A stretch of DNA of 64,000 nucleotides, taken from Dorea sp. AF36-15AT. Its GTDB lineage: Bacteria > Bacillota > Clostridia > Lachnospirales > Lachnospiraceae. Both the position numbers and the translations under genes were made by a program. Below the pieces are notes generated by a model. The model was not told where the DNA came from, ran no database searches, and was given only the letters and a program-made list of their open reading frames with translations. The stretch covers positions 186,001-250,000 of the forward strand of contig NZ_QUDV01000003.1 in the NCBI RefSeq assembly GCF_003477705.1. The letters run 5' to 3'. Below are positions 15,770 to 23,738 of the stretch, piece after piece (position 1 is the stretch's first letter; each line of letters begins with the position of its first letter).

Positions 15770-17077
15770 ATGACAAAGATAGATATTATCAGCGGCTTTC
15801 TTGGAGCCGGCAAGACTACGTTGATTAAAAAGCTTTTGAAAGAAGCATTTCAGAACGAGCAGGTAGTACTGATCGAGAACGAATTCGGTGAGATCGGTAT
15901 TGATGGAGGGTTTCTGAAGGAAGCCGGAGTAGAGATCCGAGAGATGAATTCCGGATGTATCTGCTGTTCATTGGTAGGTGATTTCGGTACTTCTTTAAAG
16001 GAAGTAATTGAGACATACCATCCGGATCGTATTCTGATCGAGCCATCCGGAGTTGGCAAGCTGTCTGATGTGATCAAAGCAGTAGAGAATGTAAAAGACA
16101 GTGTAGATATCGTATTGAACAGCTACACAACAGTTGTAGATGTGAATAAGTGCAAACTGTATCTGAAGAACTTCGGTGAGTTCTACAGCAATCAGGTAGA
16201 AACAGCAGGAGCTATTATCCTGAGCCGTACGGATGTGGCTAAGGAAGGCAAGGCTGAAGAGGCTGTTAAGATGCTTCGTGAGATGAATGCAAATGCGGCA
16301 ATTATCACAACTCCGATCGAACAGTTGGATGGTGCTAAGATTCTGGAGACGATGGAACATGTGGATTCTCTGGAAAAGCAGATGTTAGAAGAGGAACTGC
16401 GCCATCAGCATGACCATGAGCATGAACATCATCACGAGCATGGCGAGGACTGCACCTGTGGCTGCCATGATCATGACCACGACGAGCACGAACACCATCA
16501 TGACCATGAAGAACACGAACATCATCACGACCATGAGCACCACCATGATCACGATGAACACGAACATCATCACGACCATGAGCACCACCATGATCACGAT
16601 GAACACGAACATCATCACGACCATGAGCACCACCATGATCACGATGAACACGAACATCATCACGACCATGAGCACCACCATGATCACGATGAACACGAAC
16701 ATCATCATGACCATGAGCACCACCATGAACATGATGAAAACTGTACCTGTGGCTGCCATGACCATGAACATGATCATCACCACCATGGACATCATCATGC
16801 AGACGATGTATTCTCAAGCTGGGGCAAAGAGACTGTGAAGAAATTCAATAAAGAAGAATTAAAAGTGAAACTTGCAGCACTGGATGCAGCCGATACTTAT
16901 GGTGTAGTATTGAGAGCAAAAGGTATGGTTGCAGGTGATGACGGACAATGGATTTACTTTGACATGGTTCCGGGTGAGCAGGAAGTCAGAACAGGAGAGC
17001 CTGAATTCACAGGACGCATCTGTGTAATCGGTTCTGAACTGAAAGAGGACGCACTGGCAGAATTATTTGAGGTATAG
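15770..17077 (+). CDS. His-rich CobW/G3E family GTPase (metallochaperone-like)
   Basis: A 435-residue G3E (COG0523) GTPase. Walker A is GFLGAGKTT (9-17), the metal-binding motif is GCICC at 62-66, and EPSG and SRTD correspond to the later GTPase motifs. Residues about 208-343 are a His/Asp/Glu tract with two CTCGCHDH motifs as bookends and five 15-residue repeats between them. The C-terminal CobW_C domain is at about 350-435. Relatives deliver zinc, cobalt or nickel to client proteins; the His tract would buffer metal. It heads a run with a second G3E GTPase (10-base gap) and a ZIP transporter. AAAAGGAGAG precedes the ATG. Confidence 0.9.
   Translation: MTKIDIISGFLGAGKTTLIKKLLKEAFQNEQVVLIENEFGEIGIDGGFLKEAGVEIREMNSGCICCSLVGDFGTSLKEVIETYHPDRILIEPSGVGKLSDVIKAVENVKDSVDIVLNSYTTVVDVNKCKLYLKNFGEFYSNQVETAGAIILSRTDVAKEGKAEEAVKMLREMNANAAIITTPIEQLDGAKILETMEHVDSLEKQMLEEELRHQHDHEHEHHHEHGEDCTCGCHDHDHDEHEHHHDHEEHEHHHDHEHHHDHDEHEHHHDHEHHHDHDEHEHHHDHEHHHDHDEHEHHHDHEHHHDHDEHEHHHDHEHHHEHDENCTCGCHDHEHDHHHHGHHHADDVFSSWGKETVKKFNKEELKVKLAALDAADTYGVVLRAKGMVAGDDGQWIYFDMVPGEQEVRTGEPEFTGRICVIGSELKEDALAELFEV
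16511..16735 (+). repeat. 45-bp in-frame tandem repeat coding the His-rich tract
   Basis: Five consecutive 45-bp units at 16511, 16556, 16601, 16646 and 16691. The first four are identical at the nucleotide level; the fifth differs at a few positions. Each encodes a 15-residue unit of the pattern EHEHHHDHEHHHDHD. Near-identity suggests recent expansion by slippage or unequal recombination, so copy number probably varies between strains. Confidence 0.92.
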
Positions 17078-17087
17078 GTGACTGATT

Positions 17088-18047
17088 ATGCAGATGGTAG
17101 ATGACGCAAGAGTAGTAGTTTATCTGATGACTGGATTTTTGGAGAGTGGTAAGACTTCTTTCCTGAAACAGACGATTGATAAACAGTATTTTAAAATAGA
17201 CGGAACGACGGTTATTATTCTGTGTGAGGAAGGCGAAGAGGAATATGAAGAAGACCTTCTTGCACGTGCAAAAGCGAAGATTGTTACCGTAGAAGATCCG
17301 GAAGAACTGACAAAGGAATTTCTTCAGGAAGTAGAAGATAAGTACCATCCGGAGCGTGTGATCTTTGAATGCAATGGTATGTATCCGGTCAGCAAGATGG
17401 AGGCGCTGGATGTGCCGGATGGCTGGGGGCTGATCCAGGAGATCACAACCGTAGATGCAAGTACATTTGATGTGTATATTGCCAATATGAAGTCGCTTTT
17501 TGTAGAAATGGTGCGTAATGCAGATATGGTACTGTTTAACCGTTGTACGGAGGATATGCCGTTAGCCGGTTACCGCAGAAGTGTAAAAGTAGTGAATCAG
17601 GGAGCACAGATTATCTTTGAGGGTGCAGAAGGCGAGATTGAAGATATCTTCAGCGATCAGATGCCTTATGATCTGGATGCACCGGTTATTAAGATTGAGG
17701 ATATGGATTACGGTATCTGGTATGTAGATATGATGGACAACCCGGAAAAGTATAAAGGCAAGGTTGTGGAGATTCAGGGAAGAGCAAGAAAGGCCAAAGG
17801 ATTTCCGAAGGGTGAATTTGTACTTGGAAGAAGTGCTATGACCTGCTGCGCAGATGATATTACATTCCTTGGCTTTATCTGCAAGCATATGGCAATCGAA
17901 GATATGAAAGCCAATACCTGGGTAAGAGCCAGAGGTAAAGTAGGCTTTGAATTTAAGCGTGCTTACCGTGGCAGAGGACCGGTGATCACACTGGAATCCT
18001 TGGAACCGATTCAGGAGCCGGAAGACGAGCTGGTATATTTTAATTAA
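17088..18047 (+). CDS. G3E-type GTPase fused to a DUF1980 (TIGR03943)-like domain
   Basis: A 319-residue protein. The N-terminal two thirds is a CobW-like P-loop GTPase: VYLMTGFLESGKTSF (Walker A, 15-23), VIFECNGM in the switch position, and NADMVLFNRC as the guanine-specificity strand. The usual C-x-C-C metal motif of G3E proteins is absent. The C-terminal part (about 220-319) reads GKVVEIQGRARKAK, FVLGRSAMTCCADDITFLGF and WVRARGKV. This resembles the C-terminal beta domain of DUF1980/TIGR03943 (YcgQ-like) proteins, which partner with permeases. It follows the His-rich GTPase by 10 bases and precedes a ZIP transporter. The domain identity of the C terminus is my recognition, not a search result. 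Confidence 0.75.
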   Translation: MQMVDDARVVVYLMTGFLESGKTSFLKQTIDKQYFKIDGTTVIILCEEGEEEYEEDLLARAKAKIVTVEDPEELTKEFLQEVEDKYHPERVIFECNGMYPVSKMEALDVPDGWGLIQEITTVDASTFDVYIANMKSLFVEMVRNADMVLFNRCTEDMPLAGYRRSVKVVNQGAQIIFEGAEGEIEDIFSDQMPYDLDAPVIKIEDMDYGIWYVDMMDNPEKYKGKVVEIQGRARKAKGFPKGEFVLGRSAMTCCADDITFLGFICKHMAIEDMKANTWVRARGKVGFEFKRAYRGRGPVITLESLEPIQEPEDELVYFN

Positions 18048-18103
18048 CCGATATTGTTATCTGGCATAAGATGACAATGTAAGATGAGAATACAGGAGAG
18101 TAT

Positions 18104-18883
18104 ATGAATATATTTTTAGGTATTATGATACCGTTTGCCGGTACAGCACTGGGTGCTGCATGTGTGTTCTTATTAAAAAATGATATTCGGGCGGGAGTCC
18201 AGAAAGCACTTCTGGGTTTCGCGTCCGGCATTATGGTGGCCGCCTCTGTGTGGTCACTTTTAATTCCTGCTATGGAAATGTCTGAGCCCATGGGTAAGCT
18301 TCGCTTTATCCCGGCGGCACTCGGATTTATGGTTGGAATACTTACACTTCTGCTGATGGACAGTTATGTGCCACATCAGCACCTCGGACAGGAAGAAGCG
18401 GAAGGCGTAAAGAAGAACTGGAGCCGGAGCATGAAGATGGTCATGGCTGTGACAATCCATAATATCCCGGAAGGAATGGCTGTGGGAGTTGTATTTGCAG
18501 GAATCGCGGCTGAGCATACAGATATCACGCTGGCGGGAGCATTTGCATTGGCAGTCGGAATTGCGATCCAGAATTTTCCGGAGGGAGCCATCGTATCCAT
18601 GCCGCTTCGAAGTGAAGAGAACATGAACAAAGGCAAAGCATTTCTGTACGGAGCGGGATCAGGGATCGTAGAACCGATTGCAGCTGGAATTACGATATTA
18701 TTGAAAGATGTGTTGATACAGGTACTTCCCTATCTGCTTGCATTTGCAGCAGGTGCCATGATCTACGTAGTTGTGGAGGAACTGATACCGGAGACAAGCG
18801 AAGGAGAACACAGCAATATAGGAACGGTGGGATTTGCACTTGGCTTTGTGGTTATGATGGTACTTGACGTAGCGTTAGGATGA
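18104..18883 (+). CDS. ZIP family divalent metal transporter
   Basis: A 259-residue membrane transporter with about eight hydrophobic segments. The two signature metal-site helices are present: VTIHNIPEGMAVG (about 117-129) and IAIQNFPEGAIVS (about 153-165). The His, Asn, Pro-Glu-Gly and Gln residues form the binuclear metal site. ZIP proteins move Zn, Fe or Mn into the cytoplasm. It follows two G3E GTPases, consistent with an uptake-and-delivery unit. AGGAGAG lies before the ATG. There is no His-rich cytoplasmic loop; the neighbouring GTPase carries that feature. Confidence 0.92.
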   Translation: MNIFLGIMIPFAGTALGAACVFLLKNDIRAGVQKALLGFASGIMVAASVWSLLIPAMEMSEPMGKLRFIPAALGFMVGILTLLLMDSYVPHQHLGQEEAEGVKKNWSRSMKMVMAVTIHNIPEGMAVGVVFAGIAAEHTDITLAGAFALAVGIAIQNFPEGAIVSMPLRSEENMNKGKAFLYGAGSGIVEPIAAGITILLKDVLIQVLPYLLAFAAGAMIYVVVEELIPETSEGEHSNIGTVGFALGFVVMMVLDVALG

Positions 18884-19007
18884 TTGAACAATTCATTAAG
18901 GAAAGTTTCATACTTTCTTCATAGACATGAAAGAAAATTGGCGTATAATGGAAAAAGATGTTGAGAAATAACGTCGGATAAAGTACAGGAAGTGAAGATA
19001 GATAATT

Positions 19008-21506
19008 ATGGCACATAAAGGTAAGAAACCAGTAAAAAGACGAACTGCGGAGGAGCAGCCGAGACGCAGAGAACGGATTACGCCGGAGAGGTATGATCCG
19101 GATTATCATGAAGGACTGACGACGAATCAGGTTATGGAGCATCGGCTGCAGGGGTGGCGGAATCTGTCTGTGGAGGCTCCGTCTAAGACGACCAAAGATA
19201 TTGTCAGGGAGAATACATTTACTTACTTCAACCTGATCTTTTTCGTGCTGGCGGTGTTGCTGATCATTGTAGGATCATTTCGTAACCTGACATTTCTGCC
19301 GGTTATTATTGGTAATACGTTAATCGGTATTTATCAGGAGATTCGGGCGAAGAACATATTGGATAAGATGAGTATGTTGAATGCGCCTCATGCCAAGGTA
19401 GTGCGAGACGGTAAGGTGCAGCAGGTGGCTTCGGAGGATCTGGTGCTGGATGATATCGTGATTTTCAGTGCAGGCAATCAGATCTGTGCAGATGCAATCG
19501 TGTCTGCCGGAGAGGTGCAGGTGAATGAATCACTGCTGACCGGTGAATCAGATGAGATCACGAAGCGCAGAGGAGATCAGCTCATGTCTGGAAGCTTTGT
19601 AATATCCGGCAAGTGTCATGCCAGACTTGACAAGGTTGGAGAGGATTCCTATATTTCCAAGCTGACACTGGAAGCGAAGAAGATGGGCGAGGGCGAGCAG
19701 TCAGAGATGATCCGTGCACTGGATAAGCTGGTCAAATGGGTCGGTATTGCGATCATTCCGATTGGTATTATTCTGGTAGTGCAGAGCTTTTTCTTTAACC
19801 ACGATCCGTTCCAGAGCAGTGTGACTTCGATGGTAGCGGCAGTGATCGGTATGATCCCGGAGGGACTGTATCTGCTGGCAACTGTTGCATTGGCGGTCAG
19901 TGCCATGCGTCTTGCCAAGCAGCAGGTACTGCTTCACGATATGAAGAGCATCGAAACACTTGCCAGAGTCAATGTGCTGTGTGTGGATAAGACGGGAACG
20001 ATTACCGAGAACACCATGGCGGTCCATGAAGCAGTCGAGACGTTAGATTATTCCAGCGGGAAGGAAAAGGAGAAGTACCCACCTCTGGATCAGATGATTG
20101 GTGATTTTGCGGCAGCGATGACGGCTGATAATATCACTATGGAAGCGTTAAAAGCTTTCTTCACAGAGAATACAGGGAAGAAAGCAGTGAGCATGACTTC
20201 ATTCTCTTCAGCGGTGAAGTATAGCAGTGTTACATTTGAGGATGGGGCCTATGTACTCGGTGCTCCGGAGATGGTGCTTCGGGATGACTACATTCTCTAT
20301 GAAGCAGAGATAGAACAGTATGCGAAAAAAGGATATCGTGTGCTGGTATTTGGTAAATATGAAGGTGAGATTGACGGTAAGAAACTGACTGAAAAAGTAG
20401 TGCCGTTAGGATATGTCACGCTTGCCAATCCAATCCGTGACAAGGCAAAAGAGACGTTTGAATATTTTGCGGAGCAGGATGTGCAGATCAAGGTCATTTC
20501 CGGTGATAATCCGATGACCGTATCTGAGGTCGCAGCTCAGGCGGGGATTGCCGGAGCTGAGCACTATGTAGATGCGTCTACTCTGAAGACGGATGAACAG
20601 GTGGCAAGAGCTATGGAGAAATACACCGTATTCGGCCGTGTAACGCCGAATCAGAAGAGACAGTTTGTACATGCACTGCAGAAAGCAGGCAACACGGTTG
20701 CCATGACCGGTGATGGTGTCAATGACGTGCTTGCGCTAAAGGATGCGGATTGTAGTATCGCGATGGCATCCGGAAGCGAGGCAGCTACCCAGGCTGCGCA
20801 GGTAGTGCTGTTGGAGTCGGATTTCTCCTGTATGCCTTCCGTAGTATTAGAAGGACGACGTGTAGTTAATAATATCCAGCGGTCAGCGAGTTTGTTCCTG
20901 GTTAAGAATATATTCTCGTTACTGCTGTCAATCCTGTCTGCGGTATTTATGATCAGCTATCCACTGGAACCGTCGCAGGTATCTCTGATCAGCATGTTTA
21001 CGATTGGTATTCCGGGATTCTTCCTGGCGTTGGAACCAAATAAGACTCGTATCAAGGGACATTTTATGACCAATGTCCTTCTGAAAGCACTTCCGGCGGG
21101 ACTTACGGATGTGTTTGCAGTGGGAGCACTGGTTGTATGCGGACATGTATTCGGACTCCCGTCAGAGGATATCGCAACGGCAGCTACGATGCTTCTGGCG
21201 ATTGTTGGATTCATGATCCTGTATAAGATCTGTCAGCCGATGAACAGTGTCCGCCTGGCGGTATTCATCGGATGTATTGTGGGGATGATTTTCTGTGGAG
21301 TATTCCTGAATCAGCTGTTTGCTATGAGTGGTATGTCCACAATTTGTATTTTGCTGTTTGTCATGTTCTCGTTTGCAGCAGAATCCTTCTTCCGTTACCT
21401 GGGTATTCTGGTAGAAGACGTAAGGCTTCTGGTTAAAAGGATACGCGGTGATATTTCCAAAGAGGAACTGATCCATAAGCTGGAAGGGGAGGAACTTGAC
21501 AGATAA
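19008..21506 (+). CDS. Cation-translocating P-type ATPase (HAD-IC, CtpE-like)
   Basis: An 832-residue P-type ATPase. Actuator motif LLTGESDEI is near residue 177, the M4 motif MIPEGLYLL near 282, the phosphorylation site CVDKTGTIT near 325, and the hinge MTGDGVNDVLALKDAD near 565. The basic N terminus (KKPVKRRTAEEQPRRRERI) lacks heavy-metal CXXC domains, and M4 has PEG rather than CPC. So it is not a P1B heavy-metal pump. It most resembles the CtpE-like calcium/other-cation group. About ten membrane segments are expected. The ribosome site (AGGAAGTG) is somewhat far from the ATG. A strong terminator follows at 21570. Confidence 0.88.
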   Translation: MAHKGKKPVKRRTAEEQPRRRERITPERYDPDYHEGLTTNQVMEHRLQGWRNLSVEAPSKTTKDIVRENTFTYFNLIFFVLAVLLIIVGSFRNLTFLPVIIGNTLIGIYQEIRAKNILDKMSMLNAPHAKVVRDGKVQQVASEDLVLDDIVIFSAGNQICADAIVSAGEVQVNESLLTGESDEITKRRGDQLMSGSFVISGKCHARLDKVGEDSYISKLTLEAKKMGEGEQSEMIRALDKLVKWVGIAIIPIGIILVVQSFFFNHDPFQSSVTSMVAAVIGMIPEGLYLLATVALAVSAMRLAKQQVLLHDMKSIETLARVNVLCVDKTGTITENTMAVHEAVETLDYSSGKEKEKYPPLDQMIGDFAAAMTADNITMEALKAFFTENTGKKAVSMTSFSSAVKYSSVTFEDGAYVLGAPEMVLRDDYILYEAEIEQYAKKGYRVLVFGKYEGEIDGKKLTEKVVPLGYVTLANPIRDKAKETFEYFAEQDVQIKVISGDNPMTVSEVAAQAGIAGAEHYVDASTLKTDEQVARAMEKYTVFGRVTPNQKRQFVHALQKAGNTVAMTGDGVNDVLALKDADCSIAMASGSEAATQAAQVVLLESDFSCMPSVVLEGRRVVNNIQRSASLFLVKNIFSLLLSILSAVFMISYPLEPSQVSLISMFTIGIPGFFLALEPNKTRIKGHFMTNVLLKALPAGLTDVFAVGALVVCGHVFGLPSEDIATAATMLLAIVGFMILYKICQPMNSVRLAVFIGCIVGMIFCGVFLNQLFAMSGMSTICILLFVMFSFAAESFFRYLGILVEDVRLLVKRIRGDISKEELIHKLEGEELDR

Positions 21507-21569
21507 GACAGATTCTGTTATGTTAGGGAAGCTAAAACCTGTATGGATTTTTCTGGTGTAACCATTTTT

Positions 21570-21610
21570 CGCCATACGATCACTATGATAGTGGTTGTAT
21601 GGCGTTTTTT
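21570..21610 (+). terminator. Strong intrinsic terminator after the P-type ATPase
   Basis: CGCCATAC-N-ATCACTATGATAGTG-N-TTGTATGGCG makes a long hairpin that is followed by TTTTTTG, 64 bases after the ATPase stop codon. Confidence 0.9.
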
Positions 21611-21647
21611 GTATTGTGACGAGATATTAAAAGTTATGAGGGAGGAT

Positions 21648-21895
21648 ATGATGAACGATACTTTTATGGAATCATTCAGGGAATGCGCCCTGTAATCGGT
21701 TATAATTACGGAGCGGGCGAGAAAGAGCGTGTAAAGAAGATTTATCGATTGACACTCTATATGACAGGAAGTATTATGATTCTTGGTACGATACTCTGTC
21801 TGCTGGCATCTGGTCAGCTGATTGGATTCTTTACGACGAATAGCGAGACGATCACGGCATTGATTGCATGGAGAATTTACCACAAATCAGTGAAA
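21648..21895 (+). pseudogene. Remnant of a MATE family efflux transporter
   Basis: GGGAGG and an ATG (21648/21651) are followed by a body in a different frame that encodes YGIIQGMRPVIGYNYGAGEKERVKKIYRLTLY and two hydrophobic segments ending near FFTTNSETITALIAW. This is the conserved loop and helices at the start of the second half of MATE proteins. So a start region is joined out of frame to an internal piece of about 75 residues; most of the N-terminal half and the C-terminal end are missing. It lies just before the structured repeat at 21896 and an intact MATE gene, so deletion and insertion have removed an older copy. Confidence 0.7.
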
Positions 21896-22019
21896 ATGAA
21901 CGCAGATAAGCATTCCCCCGCTTCAAGGCGCGGAGTACTAAGCGGCGGGTGAGGGGGGATGCTTATGTCAGTGGGAGTTGAAAGCTCCCACTGACAGATC
22001 GCGAAGCGACTGCGTTCAT
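21896..22019. repeat. Structured repeat with nested hairpins, possible IS200/IS605-type end or ncRNA
   Basis: An outer inverted repeat ATGAACGCAG (21896-21905) / CTGCGTTCAT (22010-22019) encloses two hairpins. One pairs ATAAGCAT-N-CCCCC (21906-21919) with GGGGG-N-ATGCTTAT (21953-21966), with a GC-rich inner arm. The other is a perfect 11-bp stem GTCAGTGGGAG (21967-21977) / CTCCCACTGAC (21985-21995). GCGAAGCG occurs at 22001 and again at about 22029. On the minus strand it ends CTTGAAGCGGGGGAATG, a pattern I associate with the 3' ends of TnpB-type elements; that link is from memory and uncertain. No transposase gene is present. Confidence 0.5.
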
Positions 22020-22082
22020 GAGCAAGTAGCGAAGCGGATTGCGAATGTCCGCTTTACTTAGCTGAATACAGGGGGATGAGGC

Positions 22083-23402
22083 ATGGCAGGAAAAGAGAAT
22101 ACTTTGCAGGAATTTGGAAAATACGTGTCACAGAGCGTGCTCAGTCAGCTTGGTGTATCCTGCTATATTCTGGCTGATACGTATTTTATATCGAAAGGTG
22201 TTGGGGCAGATGGCCTGACGGCGCTGAATCTGGCAATACCGGTATTCAGCGTGATGAACGGCTGTGGCTTTATGCTGGGTATCGGAAGCGGAACAAAATA
22301 CGGCATTATGAAGGGCACGGGAAATGAAAAACGTGGCGATGTGCTGTTTACCAGCAGTTTGTGTGTGGTGACGGTGCTGGCTGTAATCTTTATGTTGATC
22401 GGTCTGCTGGCAGCAGATCCAATCACGGCGCTTGTGGGAGCCAATGCAGAAGTATATGATATGACAAGAACGTATCTGCAGGTGATTTTATTATTTTCTC
22501 CAATGTTTATGATTAACAATCTGCTTGGTGCTATGATCCGGAATGACGGCAACACGTCTCTGGCAATGACTGCGATGCTGAGTGGATGTCTGTTTAATAT
22601 TGTATTTGACTATATCTTTGTATTCCCGATGGGACTGGGACTCTTCGGTGCAGTACTTGCAACGGCAGTTGCTCCGATCATCAGTATATTAATATTGTTG
22701 CAGCATTTTGTGAAAAAGAAGAATCAGTTCCGATTGATACGTGTCCGACCTGATGTGAGACTCGTGGCATCGGCAGCAGGGCTCGGTGTGCCATCCCTGG
22801 TAACAGAAGTGTCATCCGGACTGGTAATTGCAGTATTTAATCTGCTGATCCTTGGTCTGGCGGGAAATGTAGGCGTGGCGGCATATGGTGTGGTAGCTAA
22901 TATATCCATTGTCGTAATTGCTATTTATAATGGTATTGCACAGGGTGTACAGCCGCTTTTGAGCCGTGAATACGGGCGCAGCCAGGAAAAGAATGTGCAT
23001 AGATTCCTTGGTTGGGCAATGATGCTTACGGTTATACTTGCGATGGTGATCTACGTGGGGATTTACTGGAATGCAGATGTGATTGCAATGATTTTTAACA
23101 GCGGTCGGGATATGGATCTGCAGAGAATAGCAGTAGAAGGACTTAAGATTTATTTTACAGCCTGTCCATTCGTAGGAGCGAATATCCTGCTTGCGATATA
23201 CTTCGCGGCAACAGATCAGGCGGCTCCGGCACAGATGATCTCATTGCTTCGCGGGCTGATCGTGATCGTACCGCTGGCATTTATCATGGCAAATGTGGCA
23301 GGGCTTACAGGTGTATGGATGACATTTCCGCTGACGGAGTTGGTGGTATGTGTTGTGGCTTGCGGATTATATAAGAAGATGAAAAGAACTTATTTAAAAT
23401 GA
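22083..23402 (+). CDS. MATE family efflux transporter
   Basis: A 439-residue multidrug/toxin antiporter with about twelve hydrophobic segments. The N-terminal half has LGVSCYILADTYFISKGVGADGLTALNLAIP, the Asp-containing first repeat of MATE proteins. MIRNDGNTSLAMTAMLSGCLFNIVFDYIFVF is the conserved helix 5-6 loop. The second half has YNGIAQGVQPLLSREYGRSQEKNVHRF, the echo of the first. This locates the neighbouring pseudogene fragment, which carries the same loop. The substrate is unknown; it uses a Na or H gradient by family knowledge. GGGGGATGAGGC precedes the ATG. Confidence 0.92.
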   Translation: MAGKENTLQEFGKYVSQSVLSQLGVSCYILADTYFISKGVGADGLTALNLAIPVFSVMNGCGFMLGIGSGTKYGIMKGTGNEKRGDVLFTSSLCVVTVLAVIFMLIGLLAADPITALVGANAEVYDMTRTYLQVILLFSPMFMINNLLGAMIRNDGNTSLAMTAMLSGCLFNIVFDYIFVFPMGLGLFGAVLATAVAPIISILILLQHFVKKKNQFRLIRVRPDVRLVASAAGLGVPSLVTEVSSGLVIAVFNLLILGLAGNVGVAAYGVVANISIVVIAIYNGIAQGVQPLLSREYGRSQEKNVHRFLGWAMMLTVILAMVIYVGIYWNADVIAMIFNSGRDMDLQRIAVEGLKIYFTACPFVGANILLAIYFAATDQAAPAQMISLLRGLIVIVPLAFIMANVAGLTGVWMTFPLTELVVCVVACGLYKKMKRTYLK

Positions 23403-23413
23403 ATGAATAATAA

Positions 23414-23442
23414 TTGATAAAATTATGTTAATGTGATATAAT
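23414..23442 (+). promoter_or_regulatory. Sigma-A promoter of the type I toxin-like gene
   Basis: TTGATA at 23414-23419, a 17-base spacer, and a consensus TATAAT at 23437-23442. Transcription should begin near 23449, about 40 bases before the small reading frame. Confidence 0.8.
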
Positions 23443-23488
23443 AGCTATGTTGTCGCACCCAATCTGGCAACAGAAAGGGGGTGCATTT

Positions 23489-23584
23489 GTGAATAGCATG
23501 GTATCCTTTTTGGTTTCCGTTGGGGCGGGTATAGTTAGCTACTATATTTGTAAATGGTTAGACGGAAATGACAGTGACAACTAG
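23489..23584 (+). CDS. Small hydrophobic peptide, type I toxin candidate (Fst-like layout)
   Basis: A 31-residue peptide with a GTG start: VNSMVSFLVSVGAGIVSYYICKWLDGNDSDN (shown by its parts: one membrane span, then KWLD and an acidic tail). GGGGG lies 7 bases before the GTG; the internal ATG at 23498 is an alternative. One transmembrane helix followed by a W-containing polar tail is the plan of Fst/Ldr-type toxins. It has its own consensus promoter and a terminator that is shared with a convergent small RNA (separate entries). Peptides ending YYICKWLD are common in clostridial genomes. Toxicity is inferred, not shown. Confidence 0.6.
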   Translation: MNSMVSFLVSVGAGIVSYYICKWLDGNDSDN

Positions 23585-23587
23585 CCT

Positions 23588-23659
23588 AAAAAGAAAGCCT
23601 CAGAGGTGACGTCTCTGGGGCTTTCGCTTTGTGCACCTGTGGCACGATATCCTTTAGCT
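23588..23659 (-). ncRNA. Convergent antisense RNA, candidate type I antitoxin
   Basis: A minus-strand transcript is predicted from the promoter at 23666-23694, starting near 23659. It ends at the hairpin GAAAGCC-N-CAGAG / CTCTG-N-GGCTTTC (23593-23625), which on this strand is followed by TTTTT. The toxin mRNA should run into the same hairpin from the other side, so the two RNAs share the terminator stem. The sense leader has GCACC (23455) and TGGCA (23465), and the region coding the 5' part of the small RNA has GCACC (23633) and TGGCA (23640). These short direct repeats would let the RNA pair with the toxin leader, as in the Fst/RNAII system. Confidence 0.55.
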
Positions 23660-23665
23660 GACGCT

Positions 23666-23694
23666 AGTATAACATATGCGAAAGCTAAAATCAA
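23666..23694 (-). promoter_or_regulatory. Sigma-A promoter of the antisense RNA
   Basis: On the minus strand TTGATT (23694-23689), a 17-base spacer and TATACT (23671-23666). Confidence 0.75.
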
Positions 23695-23738
23695 GTATAT
23701 ACAGACATTGTGAAAATATTCATCGGCATATTTAAAAA

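Noticed and set aside
16511..16735. Regular direct repeats that could suggest a CRISPR array
   Set aside because: The units are contiguous with no spacers and lie in frame in a coding sequence.
16335..16838. Long open frames on both strands and in other frames across the His-rich repeat
   Set aside because: They are by-products of the 45-bp repeat read in other frames, give low-complexity Met/Val- or Arg/His-rich strings, and lack ribosome sites; the CobW frame explains the region.
21683..21952. Open frame that could be called an 89-residue gene
   Set aside because: It contains only an internal MATE segment and then runs into the hairpin repeat; it is treated as a pseudogene remnant.
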